Of a stretch of DNA of 64,000 bases, positions 22,235 to 32,720 are shown piece by piece; within the stretch, counting starts at the first letter, position 1, and each line of letters starts with the position of its first letter. This DNA comes from Incurvaria masculella (lineage: Eukaryota; Arthropoda; Insecta; Lepidoptera; Incurvariidae). The stretch spans positions 12,232,001-12,296,000 of the forward strand of contig OX335647.2 in assembly GCA_946894095.1 (NCBI GenBank), in the 5' to 3' direction. A program made the translations under genes and the position numbers. The notes under the pieces were generated by a model, which was given only the letters and a program-made list of their open reading frames with translations, was not told where the DNA came from and did not search any database.

Positions 22235-23087
22235 CTACTGGGGGCCGCGGCGCCGGCGCGCGCGGCGCCCGCACAGTAGCCGCTGGAACGCGTGCCGGAA
22301 CTCGGGACTGAACACCGTGTAGATGATCGGGTTGAGGGTGGAATTAAAGTAACCTAACCACAGGGAGAAGGAGGTGAGGTGCGGGCTGACTTCGCAGCCG
22401 CAAGTCGGCAGGAAGATCGCCAGGATGAAGAAGGGCAGCCAGCACGCGACGAACGCTCCCGTGATGATCGCGAGCGTCTTGGCCGCCTTGCGTTCGCGCT
22501 TCGAGTCCGCCGGCTCCTTCGGCTTGCGCTTCACGAGAGCCGGGTAGTAGGCGGAGCCGCCGAGCGTCGACGTCGGCGGGTCCGCCTCGACGCCGTTCGC
22601 GCCCGACTGCTTCTCGGGGCTCGTGTTGGCGGATGAGACGTTCGTGAATCCGGTCGTCGTCTCCGAGATGGTCGGCAGCGGGCGGCCAATGACGGCGACG
22701 ACGGCGGCCGCGATGCCGCCGCTGCCGCCGGCCGCCGCGAGCGCGCCGCCCGCCGGCAGCGGCGGCATAAGCCCGCCGCGCCCGCCGACGCCACGCCGCC
22801 GTCGGATTCTCTTGCGAGCCGTCTGGTATATCCTCCAGTAGAGGATGAGGATGACGAGCAGCGGCACGTAGAAGGAGGACGCCGTCGCAAAGATCTGGTA
22901 GCCGAGGTCCTGGCTGACGACGCACCGCATGTCCTCGGAGACGCGCCGCGTCCAGTCGGGGTCCTTCCAGCCGAGCAGCGGCGCGATGCACACGAGGAAG
23001 CTCGCTGTCCACACGCACGCGATCATGAGGCCCACGCGTCGTGCCGTGCGCGCGTGGATGTAGTCGATGTTCGTTACGGCCCAATAC
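22235..23087 (-). CDS. 5-HT1: 5-HT1-type receptor exon 3 (TM4-TM7, stop)
   Basis: It follows the acceptor 'gctgtttggcag' and completes the DRY motif across the junction (exon 2 ends GAC AG, exon 3 begins G TAT). RYWAVTNIDYIHARTARRVG is a hallmark of insect 5-HT1 receptors. TM4 is about residues 181-203; Cys219 in loop 2 pairs by family rule with Cys139. TM5 is about 228-248. A Gly/Ala/Arg-rich third intracellular loop of about 118 residues follows, then TM6 with CWLPFF (379-384) and TM7 with NPIIY (416-420). The tail LLCGRRARRRRGPQ is short, with a possible palmitoylated Cys. The exon is strongly GC-rich, giving long false frames in other phases. Confidence 0.92.
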
Positions 23088-23654
23088 CTGCCAAACAGCA
23101 ACATTTTTTTATGGAATAACTGGACTCGGATGGCTAATGCCTACATATCATTACATTTGCCGAAACCCCACATTTATAAGGACGGATACTGGATTGAATA
23201 CACGGTCCATTTTTCACTAGCGCTTCGACTATCTATAATTATAATGCAATGCTATAGTACCTACCAACTCAGCCTAGACAGCAGGGAAAAGGATATACAG
23301 TTCTGCATTGGTTCCGAGCCATGAAGTGAACACATATTTTGATCTTGATGACAAAGACAGACGCGCATTCTCTGGGATTTGAACCTACCGTAGGTTTGCC
23401 ACGGAGGCAGGGGGGAGGGAACGGCCCAGGGGATAATAATAATGAGATTAAAATCTATTTGTGATTTATAGAGACGAGGCGTGGAATACCCGCAGTTCAA
23501 CAAATTACATCTTAAGGTCAACGTATCCCTGAAAATGTGTATGAGAACCCGGTCTTCTGCATGCTCACATATCGCTGACTTCGTGATATATCTGTTTGAG
23601 CATTCAGAATCGGGACTCGGGCACTAGTTGCGGTTTGATCAGGTGAAAGTCCAA

Positions 23655-25560
23655 TGACTTGAACAACGAAACCTCCCGAAAAAGAGTATCACAGAGAGTA
23701 TAAATAACAAAATGCCAGTGTCCGTTCTTTTCATGGATATGAGCAAAGCTTTTGATTTTGTCTCACATGAAAAACTTTTAGCTAAGTTATACTGTTATAG
23801 AATTAGAGGTCCAGCGCATAATTGGCTCAAGTCATACCTTGATCAAAGAGAACAGTGTACGGAAACGTCTAAATATGACAGTTCTACTAAATGTATAGAG
23901 AAATATCTGAGTATAGGAAGAATGAATCTGGGGTACCACAGGGTAGGCACGTTAATGTTTTTGTTATATATTAATGATTTGCCCGATATTTCTAAACATC
24001 AGTTTGTCCTTTTCGCAGATGATACTTCTATCATTTTTAAATGCACTCAACCATATACATATCAAATTGATATAAATAATACTCTATCTGATACATACTA
24101 TGGTTAAATGACAATGGACTAAGAGTAAATATAGATAAGACAAAAATAATGCAGTTTTACACCTACAAAGGACGTCGACATGATCTTAACATTGTATATA
24201 ATGGTGAAAAAATAGAGGAAGTTAAGACAATGAAATTTCTTGGACTGCATCTCGACTGTCATTGCAGTTGGAAGGATCACGTAGAATCTGTTTGTTCCAA
24301 ACTGAATAGGTTTGTATATGCCATGAAGCGTTTAAGGTGGCCCAACCCGGCGGGCCTAACTCATTCGCGGGCACTGTACAAAACCATGCTGTTGCGCTCT
24401 GGGACCTTCTCTGTTTTAAAGAATAAGACAGGCTCCGTGATTAGGAAGATGCAACATGTCCACAAAAAAGACAATGTGCATAGTGTATGCTTTAGTAAGA
24501 TTTACGAAAATTTTAATTTCAAAACTGTTGTCTGTTGTCGAAAATCTAACAAAAACCAAATAGATCATAAATCTTGATTAAATAAGCTATGTCTGATGAC
24601 TAATCTTTTTACGATGTTCTTACTTTATCATTGCCTACTCCACCTCCAAAGTTATTGTATAAAACGCGCGAAAAATTCGAACTTTCGGACCTTGTAACTT
24701 AGAAACCAAACACAATTTTACAATGCCAATGGTCATCAGACATCTAGTTCGATCAAATAAAGCTATTTTGAACAAAATTTTGGATCTCTGACAAGAAATA
24801 TGAGCATGATCTTCTTTCCCCTTTTGTATGGGGAGATGAGCGGGTTGGGCCACCTTAAGACGCGTTTCAAATCAAAGTACTGCCTTGACAGCCTATCACG
24901 GTTACATCAGCTCACTTCTAAAATACGGTCTACCATTGTGGGGTAACTCAGTAAATGCTGAAAAAGCTTTCAAGATGCAGAAAAAAATTATTCGTTCAAT
25001 TTTTGGCGCAAGTAATTTAGACAGTTGTCGTCCACTTTTTAAAGACCTACATTTGTTACCATTTATATGTCAATACATCTATGATGTATGTATCTTTGTG
25101 AAGAAAAATCCACAATATTTTAAGGTAGTGAGCACAACCCACAGATATAATACCCGGACACAAAATAACTTATGCTTACCGAGTCCAAAACTTGCATTAT
25201 ATAAAAAAAGTGTTTACTTCATGTCTATAAAAATATATAACAATATTCCAGAATCGATAAGAAATGTATTACCTTTACCTAAATACAGAAAAAAACTTTT
25301 AAATTGGTTAGCAGAAAAATGTTTCTATAATTTAGAAGAATTCTTCGTTAGATAAGTTATAATAATTTCCTAGTAAAAATAAATAGTTATAGGTTTATAA
25401 GGGAATTATCTATAAAATATTATTTTCAGTTTTTTTTTATTGTTTATATGTATGCGGTCAAACGCAAATTATGGAAGACACAGTCATGGACATGATTGAA
25501 TTTTGGGAGCATTGTTGCTTCGTATCATGTACAACCCATAATTGAGACAAATAAATGATT
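23655..25560 (+). pseudogene. LINE with reverse transcriptase, broken and carrying a MITE
   Basis: A + strand non-LTR retrotransposon within receptor intron 2, antisense to the gene. Reverse transcriptase blocks in order: VSVLFMDMSKAFDFVSHEKL (first catalytic Asp region), SGVPQG remnant near 23935, LLYINDLPDI, FADDTSII (YADD box, about 24015), then LRVNIDKTKIM and KFLGLHLD. Frameshifts occur near 23940 and 24095. The frame is interrupted at 24332 by a TTAA MITE and resumes at 24859; without the MITE and one TTAA the codons run straight on (KRL then RRVSNQ). The C-terminus (LRKYGLPLWGNS-like, SIFGASNLDSCRPLFKDL) ends at 25355. The 3' tail is an 'atttcattcatt' repeat near 25560. Confidence 0.85.
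24336..24854 (+). mobile_element. TTAA-flanked MITE (piggyBac-like), copy 1
   Basis: 519 bp, flanked by TTAA on both sides (24332-24335, 24855-24858). The ends are inverted: ggtggcccaacccg at the left and the complement of ggtggcccaacccg at the right. TTAA duplication is typical of piggyBac-type (and a few other) DNA transposons. No transposase; an open frame on the - strand is conserved with copy 2 but has no known motif. It splits a LINE. Confidence 0.85.
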
Positions 25561-25802
25561 TCATTCATTGATTTCATTCATTCATTTCATTCCCACGAAT
25601 AATTCGGGAGTCCATCGAAATCAGCAAGCACAAGAACTTCAATCGTAAAGATTCTTACCGTCTTTCGCCCATATGGAAACCTGTGCTGAATAAGATGAAA
25701 ACGGAATTTCTAAGAGGTGTACCATCAACATACGTCGAGGAAAACACAGTTTATTTAGCACTTCACACGAAAAAGCTGTGAAGATGTATATGGTCGGCAG
25801 GA

Positions 25803-26289
25803 ACCTGTCCGTCGCGATTGCGACGAGGTGTAAAATGGACGCTGTGAAGCAGATCACGTCGCTCGAGATCCACGTAACGCACAGCTCGGGACCAGCACCG
25901 TAGACACTGAGTAGAAGTGGAGACAGACCTGTCGGTGGCGATGGTGACGAGGTGTAGGATGGACGCTGTGCAGCAGAGCACGGTGCCCGATGTCCACATG
26001 TCGCATAGTTCAGGGCCAGCACCTTGGAAACGGAGTAGAAGTGGAGACAGACCTGTCGGTGGCGATGGCGACGAGGTGTAGGATGGACGCTGTGCAGCAG
26101 ACCACGTCGCCCAATGTCCACATGTCGAACAGCTCGGCACCGTGGACACTGAGTAGAAGTAGAGACAGATATGTTGGTAGCGATGGCGACGAGGTGTAGG
26201 ATGCACGGCGTGCAGCGCAAGTCACCCGAGGTTCACATGTCGCACAGCTAGGGATCAGCACCGTGGAAACTTAGTAGAAGCGGAGACAG
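25803..26289 (-). repeat. Four tandem degenerate copies of the exon 2 3' end
   Basis: Directly downstream (in gene direction) of exon 2, the last 90 or so bases of the exon plus about 30 bases of intron are repeated at 26169, 26051, 25927 and 25803 (steps from the true exon at 26290: 121, 118, 124, 124 bp). Three copies keep the TM3 frame: DMWTLGDVVCCTASILHLVA, DMWTSGTVLCCTASILHLVT and SSDVICFTASILHLVAIATD. Most keep the donor GACAG|GT, and two have an acceptor-like 'cttctactcag'. The copy nearest the exon has lost frame and donor. They differ from one another by many substitutions, so they are not an assembly echo. Confidence 0.88.
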
Positions 26290-26291
26290 AC

Positions 26292-26535
26292 CTGTCGGTA
26301 GCGATGGCGACGAGGTGTAGTATGGACGCCGTGCAGCAGAGCACGTCGCCCGAGGTCCACATGTCGCACAGCTCGGGGCCCAGCGTCCAGCGCTGCGCCA
26401 CCTCGTACACGGCGCCGAGCGGCATCACCAGGCACGCCACCAGCAGGTCCGCCACCGCCAGCGACAGGATCAGCTGGTTGGCGGCGCTGCGCAGGTGCCG
26501 CTCCAGTAGTATCGCCGCGATCACGAACACGTTGC
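26292..26535 (-). CDS. 5-HT1: 5-HT1-type receptor exon 2 (TM1 end, TM2, TM3)
   Basis: 244 bases between acceptor gtgcacag and donor GACAG|GTCTGT. It completes Gly83 split across intron 1 and encodes residues 84-163 plus two bases of Arg164. TM2 contains SLAVADLL with the conserved Asp112. Cys139 is the loop disulphide partner. TM3 carries Asp146 (SGDVLCC), the amine-binding aspartate of aminergic receptors, and the exon ends at the DR of the DRY motif. Phases 1 and 2 at the two ends match neighbouring exons exactly. Confidence 0.93.
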
Positions 26536-26576
26536 CTGTGCACGGACCACAATGTTAATTTAAAACTACAACATTA

Positions 26577-27197
26577 TCCTACTAATATTATGAAGGGGAA
26601 AGTTTTTAATAATGGATGGATGGATGTTTGTTACTCTTTCACGTAAAAACTACTGAATGGATTTTCACGGGGCTGCGAAAACGATGCCGGTAGCGCTACT
26701 TCACACCAAGGGGAGCGGGGGCGGGGGCGGGTGAGGGGGGGGAGGTACGGCTTGATATTTAGTGAGTGCTAAATTCTTATAACTTGCGAACCACTTACCC
26801 GATTTATGTGCGTATTTTATCAATGTATAGCATGTCTGGGAGCAGTCAGGTTCGAGATAGGTTACTGTTTTCGATGTATAAACTGGCTGTGGGTTGGAGT
26901 CCACGCAAAACTTACCTACGTTACACGTTACTTACTTACTAGGTGCAAAAAGGTTCTGGCGGCAAATGCTTTTTTTTAAATAGCCACCAAATGTCAACGC
27001 AGCTCTAAATGGGAATTATTGGATGTTTCTAATTAAATCATGCTATTTCGGCTCGAATGATCTTGATGAAATTTGGTAGACGGATACATTGTCCTGGACC
27101 AGTTTGACCCAATTTTGGATCAGTCATGTGGGCTACTTTTTATCCATGAAACAATTTAGCCGACACTAACCCGAGCGGAGCCGGGTGCCGCAGCTAG
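26577..27197 (+). mobile_element. Non-autonomous Helitron-like element in receptor intron 1
   Basis: It begins TCCTACTAATATTATGAAGG after an A and ends in CTAG before a T, the A|T insertion context of Helitrons. Just before the end is a short stem (acccg / cgggt) with an 8-base loop, then 'gccgcag' and CTAG. No coding capacity. Related copies: 35860-36303 (+), 57525-57965 (-), 63577-64000 (-). A further element with the same kind of end closes at 58983. Confidence 0.75.
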
Positions 27198-27727
27198 TTT
27201 TAAATAATTTGAAAGGACAGTCATGTTTAAATAAGTTTAATTTAACACAATGAAATCCAAACGTTTAAAAACACAAGACTTTAAAAAAAACATTGAATTG
27301 TTGAATTCAAACTAAAAGCAGTCACAAGCACAGCCACATTGATATCATGGTCGACCTGGTGAAATTTATTTCTGAAGTCCATTGCGTCCATTTCGTGCCC
27401 TTTGCACTAGAAACTATGGTTCATATGTGATAAAAATTATTTCAGGCAGAGTTGTGGTAACTGTAGTAGACATATTTTCATTATGAAATCTGTGGCCAGC
27501 TTTGTGTGCGGAATGGAACGCACTTCACTTAATTTATTAGCGCTCCTAGTGACTAACCTATAAGTTATAGCACAGGGAGACGCTATTCCCACCTACGCCG
27601 AAGCGCCAGTGGGGACCATAGCCCAATAGATCTTGCCGCTTCAGAAAAATGCTTCGGTACGTTTCATGATAAGTGCCAAGTGGACCATGTCCACTCCCTA
27701 TTCTCCCGGGACGATTTATAGGCAGGT

Positions 27728-27791
27728 GCCCATATATCTGCACTAAGCTGTTTGTAAGCCCAAACAAACAGCTTGATGCAAATATATGGGC
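27728..27791. other. Pre-miRNA-like hairpin in receptor intron 1
   Basis: A 64-base foldback: gcccatatatctgcactaag in the left arm pairs with cttgatgcaaatatatgggc at the right, extending to a 28-bp stem with few mismatches and a loop of about 8 bases. It could be a small-RNA precursor or a MITE remnant. No expression evidence is available. Confidence 0.45.
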
Positions 27792-27912
27792 TCACATCCC
27801 GATATACATAATGCATCTCTCCTTCCATGTCTACGCGATTGGATCGGCCGGCGAAGTTCCTAGATCCGTCTGTAATCTTGGACCAAAGTGATGCGAGGGA
27901 ACCGCGACTTAC

Positions 27913-28159
27913 CTATAACAGTGGTGAGAATGAGCAGACCGAGGACTACGGCCTTGAGGGCGGCGCGCGCGAGGGCGGAGGGCGTGTCGAGCGGGCCGGC
28001 GGCGGCGCCGAGGCCCCACGTGCCGTTGGCGAGCCGCGCCGTGCTGTTGAGCGCTGAGCCGTTGAACGCCGGCTCCAGCTGCATGTAGAGCTCCTCCCAC
28101 TCGAGCACGTCGTCGGCGGTGACGCCCGGCGTGGCGGCGACGCCCGCGCCCGCCGCCAT
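27913..28159 (-). CDS. 5-HT1: 5-HT1-type receptor exon 1 (N-terminus and TM1)
   Basis: From ATG at 28159 to the donor ATAG|GTAAG at 27912, 82 codons plus one base. The extracellular N-terminus has three N-glycosylation sequons (N33GS, N38ST, N45GT), as expected of aminergic receptors. TM1 runs from about residue 68 (AVVLGLLILTTVIG) into exon 2. The start is inferred: it is the first in-frame ATG before the sequon-rich segment, and an acceptor-like site lies 41 bases upstream. The opposite-strand frames here are GC shadows. Confidence 0.85.
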
Positions 28160-28391
28160 CCGCCCGCTGGCTCACCGCGCCGCCGCCACCGCGACCTCGC
28201 CTGCGAAGCGAGACAGAGATCCATTACGTCTTCTAGGCAGACCCACTTTAGCAAAGATATGTAATAATATGGTTACATTTTCACTGTTGTTTGACGAAAC
28301 ACTTGGGATAAACCGTGACAGCTTCATTACTTTACTGCGTGGGAGAGAGAAATAAACTTCACACTTGATTCCGCCAAATTTCAATTATTAT

Positions 28392-28650
28392 TAGGGTCCC
28401 GTACCCAAAGGATGCCAACGGAACCCTATTACTAAGCCTCCGCTGTCCGTCCGTCTATCCGTCCGTCCGTCCGTCTGGCACAGGGCTGTATCTCATAATC
28501 CGTAATAGGAAGTCAGCTGGAATTTTCGTAGTGCGCATTTATTTTGCATATAAATAGGTAAAATAAAAAAATTAAAATTAAAGGGGACCCCATACAAAAA
28601 GCGTGATTTCTTTGTATTAAATCTTGTACGACGGTACGGAACCCTTCGTG
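28392..28650 (+). repeat. MITE-like family B, 3'-truncated
   Basis: A normal head ('ttagggtcccgtacccaaag', tccg run) and body up to 'acggaacccttcgtgtg'. The last 45 or so bases are replaced by LINE sequence. Confidence 0.75.
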
Positions 28651-28910
28651 TGTTCCTGACTCTTGGAAGAAGGCCTACGTAATACCTCTTCCTAAAGTGA
28701 ATAATCCCACTGACGCTAAACATTATCGCCCAATCTCCATTCTTCCGTTTCTGTCCAAAGTTCTTTAACGTATTGTTCACTACAGCTATGACAATTTCTG
28801 TCCTCCCGTAACATCCTCAGCCCATTTCAATCCGCTTTTCGTCCCTGCCACATCAATACTACCGCTCTTGTAAAAATCACTGACGACATTCGTCTAGCTA
28901 TGGATGCCCG
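28651..28910 (+). pseudogene. LINE reverse transcriptase, N-terminal piece
   Basis: Reads VPDSWKKAYVIPLPKVNNPT, then DAKHYRPISILPFLSKV, and ITDDIRLAMDAR, the first reverse transcriptase blocks of a CR1/Jockey-like LINE, with stops and frame slips. It ends at the 9 bases ggatgcccg (28902-28910), which recur at 32245-32253 where the same frame continues. Confidence 0.75.
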
Positions 28911-29152
28911 CATAGAAATAGGATGTACAAGAACAACAAAGTCTGATATCTGGCGAGACAAAAATCGAAATGCAACAGTATAGGTGCACTGTTAATGTGT
29001 TGGTGAAAAAGAGTGTTGCTAAGTCCCGCATCCAAAATTATCGATATCGATATTTATTGGATGTGCATGTGCACCAACATTTGTAAAATAAAATATTAAA
29101 TAAAACCATTTTAAAATCCCTTTAACTGGTAAGCACGCGACTCATCTGAGGG

Positions 29153-29404
29153 CGAGTAGCTGTCATCCGCTAAGTAGAAAAAAGCTGTAGACATTTTATA
29201 TACATAAATGTACACATAGCGGATGACCCCTACTCGGATAAATATTTTTCGTATTCGTTCCATTCGCACAAAGACAGGGGTCTACTCATGAAAGCGAAAA
29301 CGAGAAGTTCTCGTGTTCGTTTCTGTAAAATATATGTAGAAAAAGGCATCTTTTTTCTGCATAGAGTTTGGCAGAAGCGAACACGAGAACTTATCGCTTT
29401 CGCT
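29153..29404. repeat. Two consecutive inverted repeats
   Basis: The first pair is 29153-29172 with 29217-29236 (20 bp, two mismatches). The second pair is 29293-29325 with 29372-29404 (33 bp, few mismatches; core gttctcgtgttcg). Together they resemble a small MITE or foldback remnant. Confidence 0.55.
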
Positions 29405-30365
29405 TCCCTGAGTATCTTTTATTAGGCTATTATGGTGGTTAATTTATTTTATTTTATTTTTTATTTTATTTATTCGGAGAAACAACAGTGCATTCATACA
29501 TAAAGTGAATTAACAAAGTAATAAAAATAAACACCAGTTACATATTCTCACAGTTGAGTTAACAAATGAAAAAAAAGATGCAGTCGTCGAACATACCTAG
29601 ACAAAAACACGTGAAAATATTACTTCAAATATGAGAATCACGTGTCGCAAAAAAAATTAAAGGTGGTTACAAAATTTATGAATTTTCCTTACTTTAAAAG
29701 GTAAAATAATTGTTTCCTTACTTTAAAAATAAAATAATAATAAAATAAATTGTAATAAAATGTATTTCTAACTGTTTAAATTAAAATAAAAAAAAAATAA
29801 AAGACGTCATCATGTTTTCTTCTTAATCGATGAGTTACCTTATCACTTTACAATCAATGCCAATGTACCTAAAACTTATATTTTTTCGGATTCATTGAAA
29901 CGTATGCCGCCCTGGTCCAATAGAAAAAATACGTTGTCAAGTTATTGTGCCGAGGCTATTAGTACAAAATCATTGATTGATAGAGCATTATACAGTATGT
30001 TCGACAAATCGGCCGACAACATTAATTTATAGGTAAGTGGGGTCATTTGTAAGGTTTTGACCCATGATACCTTTTGTCGGATGTCACGTGGTATCGAGAT
30101 AAGATTTTTTTTCTTTATTTTTGAAATTTTCCGATATTCCGGCTTTGCACCCTTGCAACTTATTTGTTTTATGATGTTGTCAGGACAAAAAAAATAAAAA
30201 AAGTATCAGCGACATCTACATTTGAAGCATTGTTATCAGATTTTGAAAAAGATCTAAAAACGTTTTTCGTCGTGACATTCGTTGGATCAGAATCTTATTA
30301 CAAGCTTGTTTTAAAAATTGTTTTTACTATTTTTTTTTATTGTAGACCGGTACTTTTTTTGGTGC

Positions 30366-30720
30366 AAACGCCTGTAGCCTAGTGGCGCGGGGACTTGCCT
30401 AGCATACCAGAGTTCTGGGTTCAAATGCTCGCACCGTTTACGCACCACTTTATTTCTCATTCTGAGTTGGATAGATGCATTTCGTCAAGAAAGGAGCTGC
30501 TCCATGGTTCGGAATCCACGTGGAACTGTAGGGTTTAAGCCCGTCCCGGTTGGTACCATGGCATTGAATTAAAAGATGGTCGAAGCGGCAATGAAGAGTG
30601 TTTTCACACAGTGGAAGTTCCTGGCATGGCATCTAATTCCTTCGGTAATGTGGTGTGTTGGGCTTATATCATTACGGTAGTTGTGTGGTATTAGCCATAT
30701 ATGTCAGGTTGCATAAATAT
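30366..30720 (+). repeat. tRNA-derived SINE family A with clear tRNA head
   Basis: The head 'gtagcctagtggcgcgggga' has an A-box look, and 'gagttctgggttcaaatgct' contains a B-box-like GGTTCAAAT. The SINE body follows ('ggaatccacgtggaactgta', 'cccgtcccggttggtaccat', 'gcggcaatga'), ending 'tcaggttgcataaatataaaa'. It is not a functional tRNA: the cloverleaf cannot be completed. Confidence 0.7.
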
Positions 30721-32244
30721 AAAAAAAAAAACAGAAAATCCTTTTTGCTATTTAACAAAGCAAAATTTCGCCCAAAGCCTAATGTACTTTTGTGTGGTTA
30801 TAGACAAATTTACATTTTTGTTACGATATAATAGTGCCATGCTCCAATATTTCATTTAAATTTGACAGGTTGTCAAAGGTTGGAAGTTTTTTTTTATTAT
30901 TGTGCGTGCGTGGCTACCTTCTGGGATGATATTAAGTGACTTATTTTATAGTCATTGAATGTAGTTCTAGTAATTGAAATGTAATAAAGTGGCAGCTCTC
31001 TAGAAAAACATAATTTGATAAAATTTTGTCCACTATTTCTCTCCATAGTTGCGAGTACTCCTCCTAGTGAGTACTTACGCTTTTTTCGCACGAACAATTC
31101 AATACATATAAATGGACATAGAAATTTTAGGGAATAGGGAAATTCAGAAACAATCAATTGCTTCGTTATACTAGCCGGCAAGATTTTTTTTAATAAAATA
31201 AAATAAAGTTTGTAAAGAAAAATAATTGAAATGCTAATGTGTCAATTTCGATCTGAAAAAAAAATATAGTTTTCTCTAGATTACCAAATGGTAAAAAGTT
31301 AGTCTCTTCCAATAACATTTCAAGTAATTGGTAGTTTCCGAAGTAATGCAATCCCAGCACTTAGCTGGCTCTGATTACAAACACCAAATAAACGATCATA
31401 TTTTTACTCATTTCGAAAAATAGGTGGCTTCAACGTCCATCAATAACGTTTAATGGGAGTCAGATAGGAATTAAAAGACCATCTTAAATTAAAAGAGCTG
31501 TGAGCAAGAGAGATTTTTTGTAATCTGTGACGTGGACTCTAGCCACTTAATAATGTGCCCAATTGCATAAAACTCATCCAGCAGGGTACTAACGTAAAGA
31601 ATGATATCATAAAAATAATCTTGAAATAGATCCAAAATAGTTTCAATATATAATATCCCGTGAAAGGAGTGGCGACCGAACCGCACGGCGACGCGGCGCG
31701 CGGCGACTGATTCGCGTGGTGATCTGTAAAAATATATCGATTGTCAAATAAAGGTCTCTGTCAAGCCCTAGCGAAGTAAAATATTTTCTCACGTATTCAA
31801 AATATCCTAAATGTACGCAGGAAATGTTATAAATTATATAAATATTGATAAAAGGAAGCGTAATTTACAATTACAGTTACTTTATTTGCAGAGTTTCGGC
31901 TTATATTACAAGAAAATGGGTAAGGTTGATATTTCGTTTTTACCCTTTAAAAGTGTATTTCTCTCGGTTATGGCGATGGTTTACCTCACAATCCGTAAAG
32001 GCACAGGTAACGATGGCTTCAACACTGCTTTCTTTAAGGACTTAGAAATGTTCGAGATATTTAGAAAAAACGTTTGACATTTTATGTGTTTGTACACTGC
32101 GTGGTGATCACGTTTTTGAAAGTGGTCTCGTCGGGAATTATGTTCCATCCCTCTCTAATTAATCGGTAGTGATATTTGAAACCGACTCTCGCTCCCACAC
32201 TCTGTTCGTTTTGTAAGCGCGCTGCGCGCGCATGCTAGGTCTAA

Positions 32245-32720
32245 GGATGCCCGTCAATTAACTCCCCTTGTACTACTTGACTTTAGTAGTGTATTCCATT
32301 CGGTCGATTTTGACATCTTAATTGCAACCCTGTATTCTCTTAATATTTCAGCCAGCTCCCGGTTTTTTTCTTACCTGCGTGGTCGCCAGCAATGTGTCCG
32401 CGTAGACAACGTCTACTCCTTATGGACTGACATCACCGCTGGCGTCCCGCATGGTGGCGTACTTTCTCCCTTGTTATTTTCCATCTGTATCAATAGTATT
32501 GTCGTCCCATTTAGGTGCTCTTACCATCTTTATGACGATGGCTTGCAGCTTTATCGACAATTCCATTCCAATTGTACATTTTTTTTTAACTAGAATTATG
32601 TTTACGCAGCGGTTGAACTTATGAATATCGATCTTGGTTCTGCACTAGACTGGGGTGTTCGGTTTGGCCTTTTAGTTAACCCGGCCAAAACTCAGACAAT
32701 CATCATAGCAGGTAAGCAGT
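32245..32720 (+). pseudogene. LINE reverse transcriptase, C-terminal continuation
   Basis: Continues DARQLTPLVLLDFSSVFHSV, then FFSYLRGRQQCVRV, AGVPHGGVLSPLLFSICINS, a degraded catalytic box (YDDGLQLY, about 32530) and WGVRFGLLVNPAKTQTIII. Several frame slips and one interrupted spot near 32580. Same element as 28651-28910. 32721-34074 shows no further gene; a GC-richer frame at 33271-33531 is not supported. Confidence 0.75.

Larger units (their letters stand above)
22002..28200 (-). other. 5-HT1: 5-HT1-type serotonin receptor gene (gene span)
   Basis: Three coding exons (28159-27913, 26535-26292, 23087-22235) join in phase to a 447-residue receptor. The 5' edge at about 28200 is an acceptor-like site (cgcttcgcag on the - strand), so an upstream non-coding exon probably exists outside the window or unseen. 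Intron 1 (27912-26536) carries a Helitron-like element and a miRNA-like hairpin. Intron 2 (26291-23088) carries four degenerate partial copies of exon 2 and an antisense LINE with a nested MITE. Insect 5-HT1 receptors couple to Gi and lower cAMP in neurons. Confidence 0.85.
28911..32244. mobile_element. 3.3-kb segment inserted into a LINE
   Basis: Flanked by the direct 9-mer ggatgcccg (28902-28910 and 32245-32253). The LINE reading frame runs on when the segment and one 9-mer are removed, so this looks like an insertion with a 9-bp target duplication. I found no terminal inverted repeats. The right end (32118-32244) is a dispersed repeat with a relative at 3890-4010. Inside are short inverted repeats (29153-29404), A/T-rich low complexity (29442-29800) and a SINE (30366-30720). 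No transposase was seen, so the class is open. Confidence 0.55.

Noticed and set aside
22344..23084. Long open frames in other phases and on the + strand across the receptor exon
   Set aside because: They are products of high GC content: low-complexity Arg/Ala/His/Pro, no motifs, and they overlap a clear seven-helix receptor frame.
25803..26289. CRISPR-like regular repeats (118-124 bp)
   Set aside because: Repeats are long, diverged and lack short unique spacers; they are copies of an exon end in a eukaryotic gene.
30366..30440. Possible tRNA gene (A- and B-box-like words)
   Set aside because: The cloverleaf cannot be completed and a SINE body follows directly, so it is a SINE head.
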